Source: Pseudomonadota bacterium (GTDB taxonomy: Bacteria > Pseudomonadota > Alphaproteobacteria > Rhodobacterales > Rhodobacteraceae). Taken from it: a DNA stretch of 8,429 bases. The translations under genes were made by a program, and so were the position numbers. This document shows, piece by piece, positions 7,837 to 8,429 of this stretch; the stretch's first letter is position 1, and each line of letters begins with the position of its first letter. The stretch spans positions 1-8,429 of the forward strand of contig JAKAJW010000212.1 of NCBI GenBank assembly GCA_021813645.1, in the 5' to 3' direction. The notes under the pieces were generated by a model. That model saw nothing but the letters and a program-made list of their open reading frames with translations. It was not told the DNA's origin and searched no databases.

Positions 7837-7861
7837 TTAAGGCTAGCGGGCGAGCCGTTAA
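7837..7861. repeat. Inverted repeat upstream of the GT2 gene
   Basis: TTAAGGCT (7837-7844) and AGCCGTTAA (7853-7861) are inverted copies, perfect except for one extra G in the right arm, around an 8-base loop AGCGGGCG. It sits 22-46 bases upstream of the GT2 start, overlapping the only promoter-like pair seen on the minus strand. It could be an operator or a leader-RNA hairpin; the sequence does not decide. Confidence 0.55.
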
Positions 7862-7920
7862 GTAAGATTGAAATCGGGCCGCCGCGGCGCCGCCGCGGGC
7901 GGGCCGCCGGGGGGGAAAAT

Positions 7921-7948
7921 TGGGCGAATTGTCGACAAAGGTCGCCCA
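7921..7948. repeat. Nested palindrome (7-bp outer arms around TTGTCGACAA)
   Basis: TGGGCGA (7921-7927) and TCGCCCA (7942-7948) are perfect inverted arms. Between them lies TTGTCGACAA (7929-7938), itself a perfect 10-bp palindrome, off-centre by two bases. The element is in the middle of the divergent region, 82 bases before the plus-strand start, so it is a candidate operator shared by both promoters or a hairpin in either leader. Confidence 0.6.
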
Positions 7949-8014
7949 GTTGCCCAGATTTGGCCCGGATTGTGGCGTCTCGGGGTGCTGATATGGCGTC
8001 GGATTGCACCAGCC

Positions 8015-8021
8015 GAGGGGG
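8015..8021 (+). promoter_or_regulatory. Ribosome binding site deciding the GTG start of the right-edge gene
   Basis: GAGGGGG, nine bases before GTG at 8031. An in-frame TGA at 7989-7991 bounds the frame upstream. The first in-frame ATG, at 8100, has no purine-rich site before it. Confidence 0.65.
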
Positions 8022-8030
8022 TCGGCCGCC

Positions 8031-8429
8031 GTGGTCACGATCGCGAAACAACAGGTCTTGGCGCCTGACGGCGGCGGTTTTCTGACCGGCGTCACCGGCA
8101 TGCTGATCGGCGCCGGCAGCGGTGGGCCGCTGCTCTATCTCGCCACCTCCTACGGCGCCGGGGTCAGCGCCTATACGATCGCCAGCAACGGCAACCTGAC
8201 ACTGTCGGGCACCCGCACCTATGCCGGCTCCTCGGGCGGGATCGCCGCGCCCAACCTGATCTCGGTGCCGATCGCCGGCGCGCCGGTGCTGCTGCCGATC
8301 GGCACTTATGACCAGCAGCTGACCGCCTATGGCCTGGCCACCGACGGCACGCTGAACGGCAAGAAGGCGGCGGTGCTCAGCGCCGGCAGCGCCTTGCCGA
8401 CCGCCACCGCCCATACCGTGCCGGTGACG
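8031..8429 (+). CDS. N-terminal part of a beta-propeller-like protein, possibly a secreted RTX-type protein (3' end missing)
   Basis: An open frame of 133 codons runs from a GTG start to the window end with GC-rich third positions throughout. No signal peptide or membrane helix is visible; the sequence is rich in Gly, Ala, Thr and Ser. Two units align at a gapless 52-residue period: residues 33-57 and 85-109, each a hydrophobic strand followed by a [VL]-[ST]-A-Y-x-[IL]-A-x-[ND]-G-x-L strand-turn. This resembles blades of lactonase-like beta-propellers. In Rhodobacterales, proteins with such an N-terminus often continue into hemolysin-type calcium-binding repeats and leave by type I secretion, which would fit the missing signal peptide; that part is inference because the C-terminus is not in the window. 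The minus-strand frames over it are Arg/Gln/Gly-rich and look like shadows. Start choice rests on the ribosome binding site and an upstream in-frame stop. Confidence 0.72.
   Translation, partial: MVTIAKQQVLAPDGGGFLTGVTGMLIGAGSGGPLLYLATSYGAGVSAYTIASNGNLTLSGTRTYAGSSGGIAAPNLISVPIAGAPVLLPIGTYDQQLTAYGLATDGTLNGKKAAVLSAGSALPTATAHTVPVT

Larger units (their letters stand above)
7816..8030. other. Divergent intergenic region between the GT2 operon and the right-edge gene
   Basis: These 215 bases separate two outward-reading genes and must hold the promoters for both. Seen in order: an inverted repeat at 7837-7861, a pure G/C run at 7875-7915 ending in seven G, a nested palindrome at 7921-7948, and two GCCCAG copies 8 bases apart at 7944-7957. 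On the minus strand CTTAAC and TAATGG are spaced 17 bases apart across 7834-7862, a weak sigma-70-like pair. I see no convincing -35/-10 pair on the plus strand and no credible small gene. Confidence 0.6.

Noticed and set aside
7868..8068. 66-codon plus-strand frame in the divergent intergenic region
   Set aside because: It starts at TTG without a ribosome binding site, is translated from the G/C run, and overlaps the better-supported GTG start at 8031 in another frame.
7039..8085. 348-codon plus-strand open frame antisense to the GT2 gene
   Set aside because: Low-complexity Pro/Arg/His/Gln composition and no domain; the minus strand encodes DDGS, DQDDVW and HDWW motifs there. It would also overlap the right-edge gene.
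7820..8101. 93-codon minus-strand frame ending four bases before the GT2 start
   Set aside because: It begins antisense inside the right-edge gene, crosses the intergenic inverted repeats, has no ribosome binding site I can see and no domain. Position before GT2 is suggestive, but there is too little support.

Overview
The window is very GC-rich, densely coded chromosomal DNA. It looks like an alphaproteobacterium of the Rhodobacterales (Rhodobacter/Paracoccus-like). The evidence is GC-dominated third codon positions, the layout of the tamA-tamB pair, the family-typical N-terminus and internal repeats of TamB, and the style of the protein that begins at the right edge. Genus assignment is inference; there is no rRNA or marker gene here.

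Left half (1-4640, + strand): the 3' part of tamA (Omp85-type outer-membrane barrel, 5' end outside the window) and a complete tamB. The tamA stop overlaps the tamB start by one base, so the pair is almost certainly one translationally coupled unit. TamA sits in the outer membrane. TamB is an AsmA-like periplasm-spanning protein whose C-terminal domain meets TamA. The pair is linked to outer-membrane protein assembly and to phospholipid movement to the outer membrane.

Middle (4634-7815, - strand): three genes reading right to left, a GT2 glycosyltransferase, a GT4-type glycosyltransferase of the PF12000 subfamily, and a six-helix YihY/BrkB-family inner-membrane protein. Gaps of 61 and 28 bases suggest one operon. 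The two transferases point to a surface polysaccharide or other glycoconjugate; the acceptor and donor sugars cannot be read from the sequence. The YihY-family gene ends inside the tail of tamB (7-base tail-to-tail overlap), so no terminator separates the two units.

Right edge (7816-8429): a 215-bp divergent intergenic region with two inverted repeats and a 41-bp run of pure G/C. It is followed by the first 133 codons of a + strand gene with a clean ribosome binding site and a 52-residue gapless repeat that looks like beta-propeller blades. It is cut by the window end.

No tRNA, rRNA, CRISPR, insertion sequence, phage gene or defence gene was seen. The genes look like ordinary envelope-biogenesis genes. 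I did not find a clearly undescribed system; the findings are modest leads.
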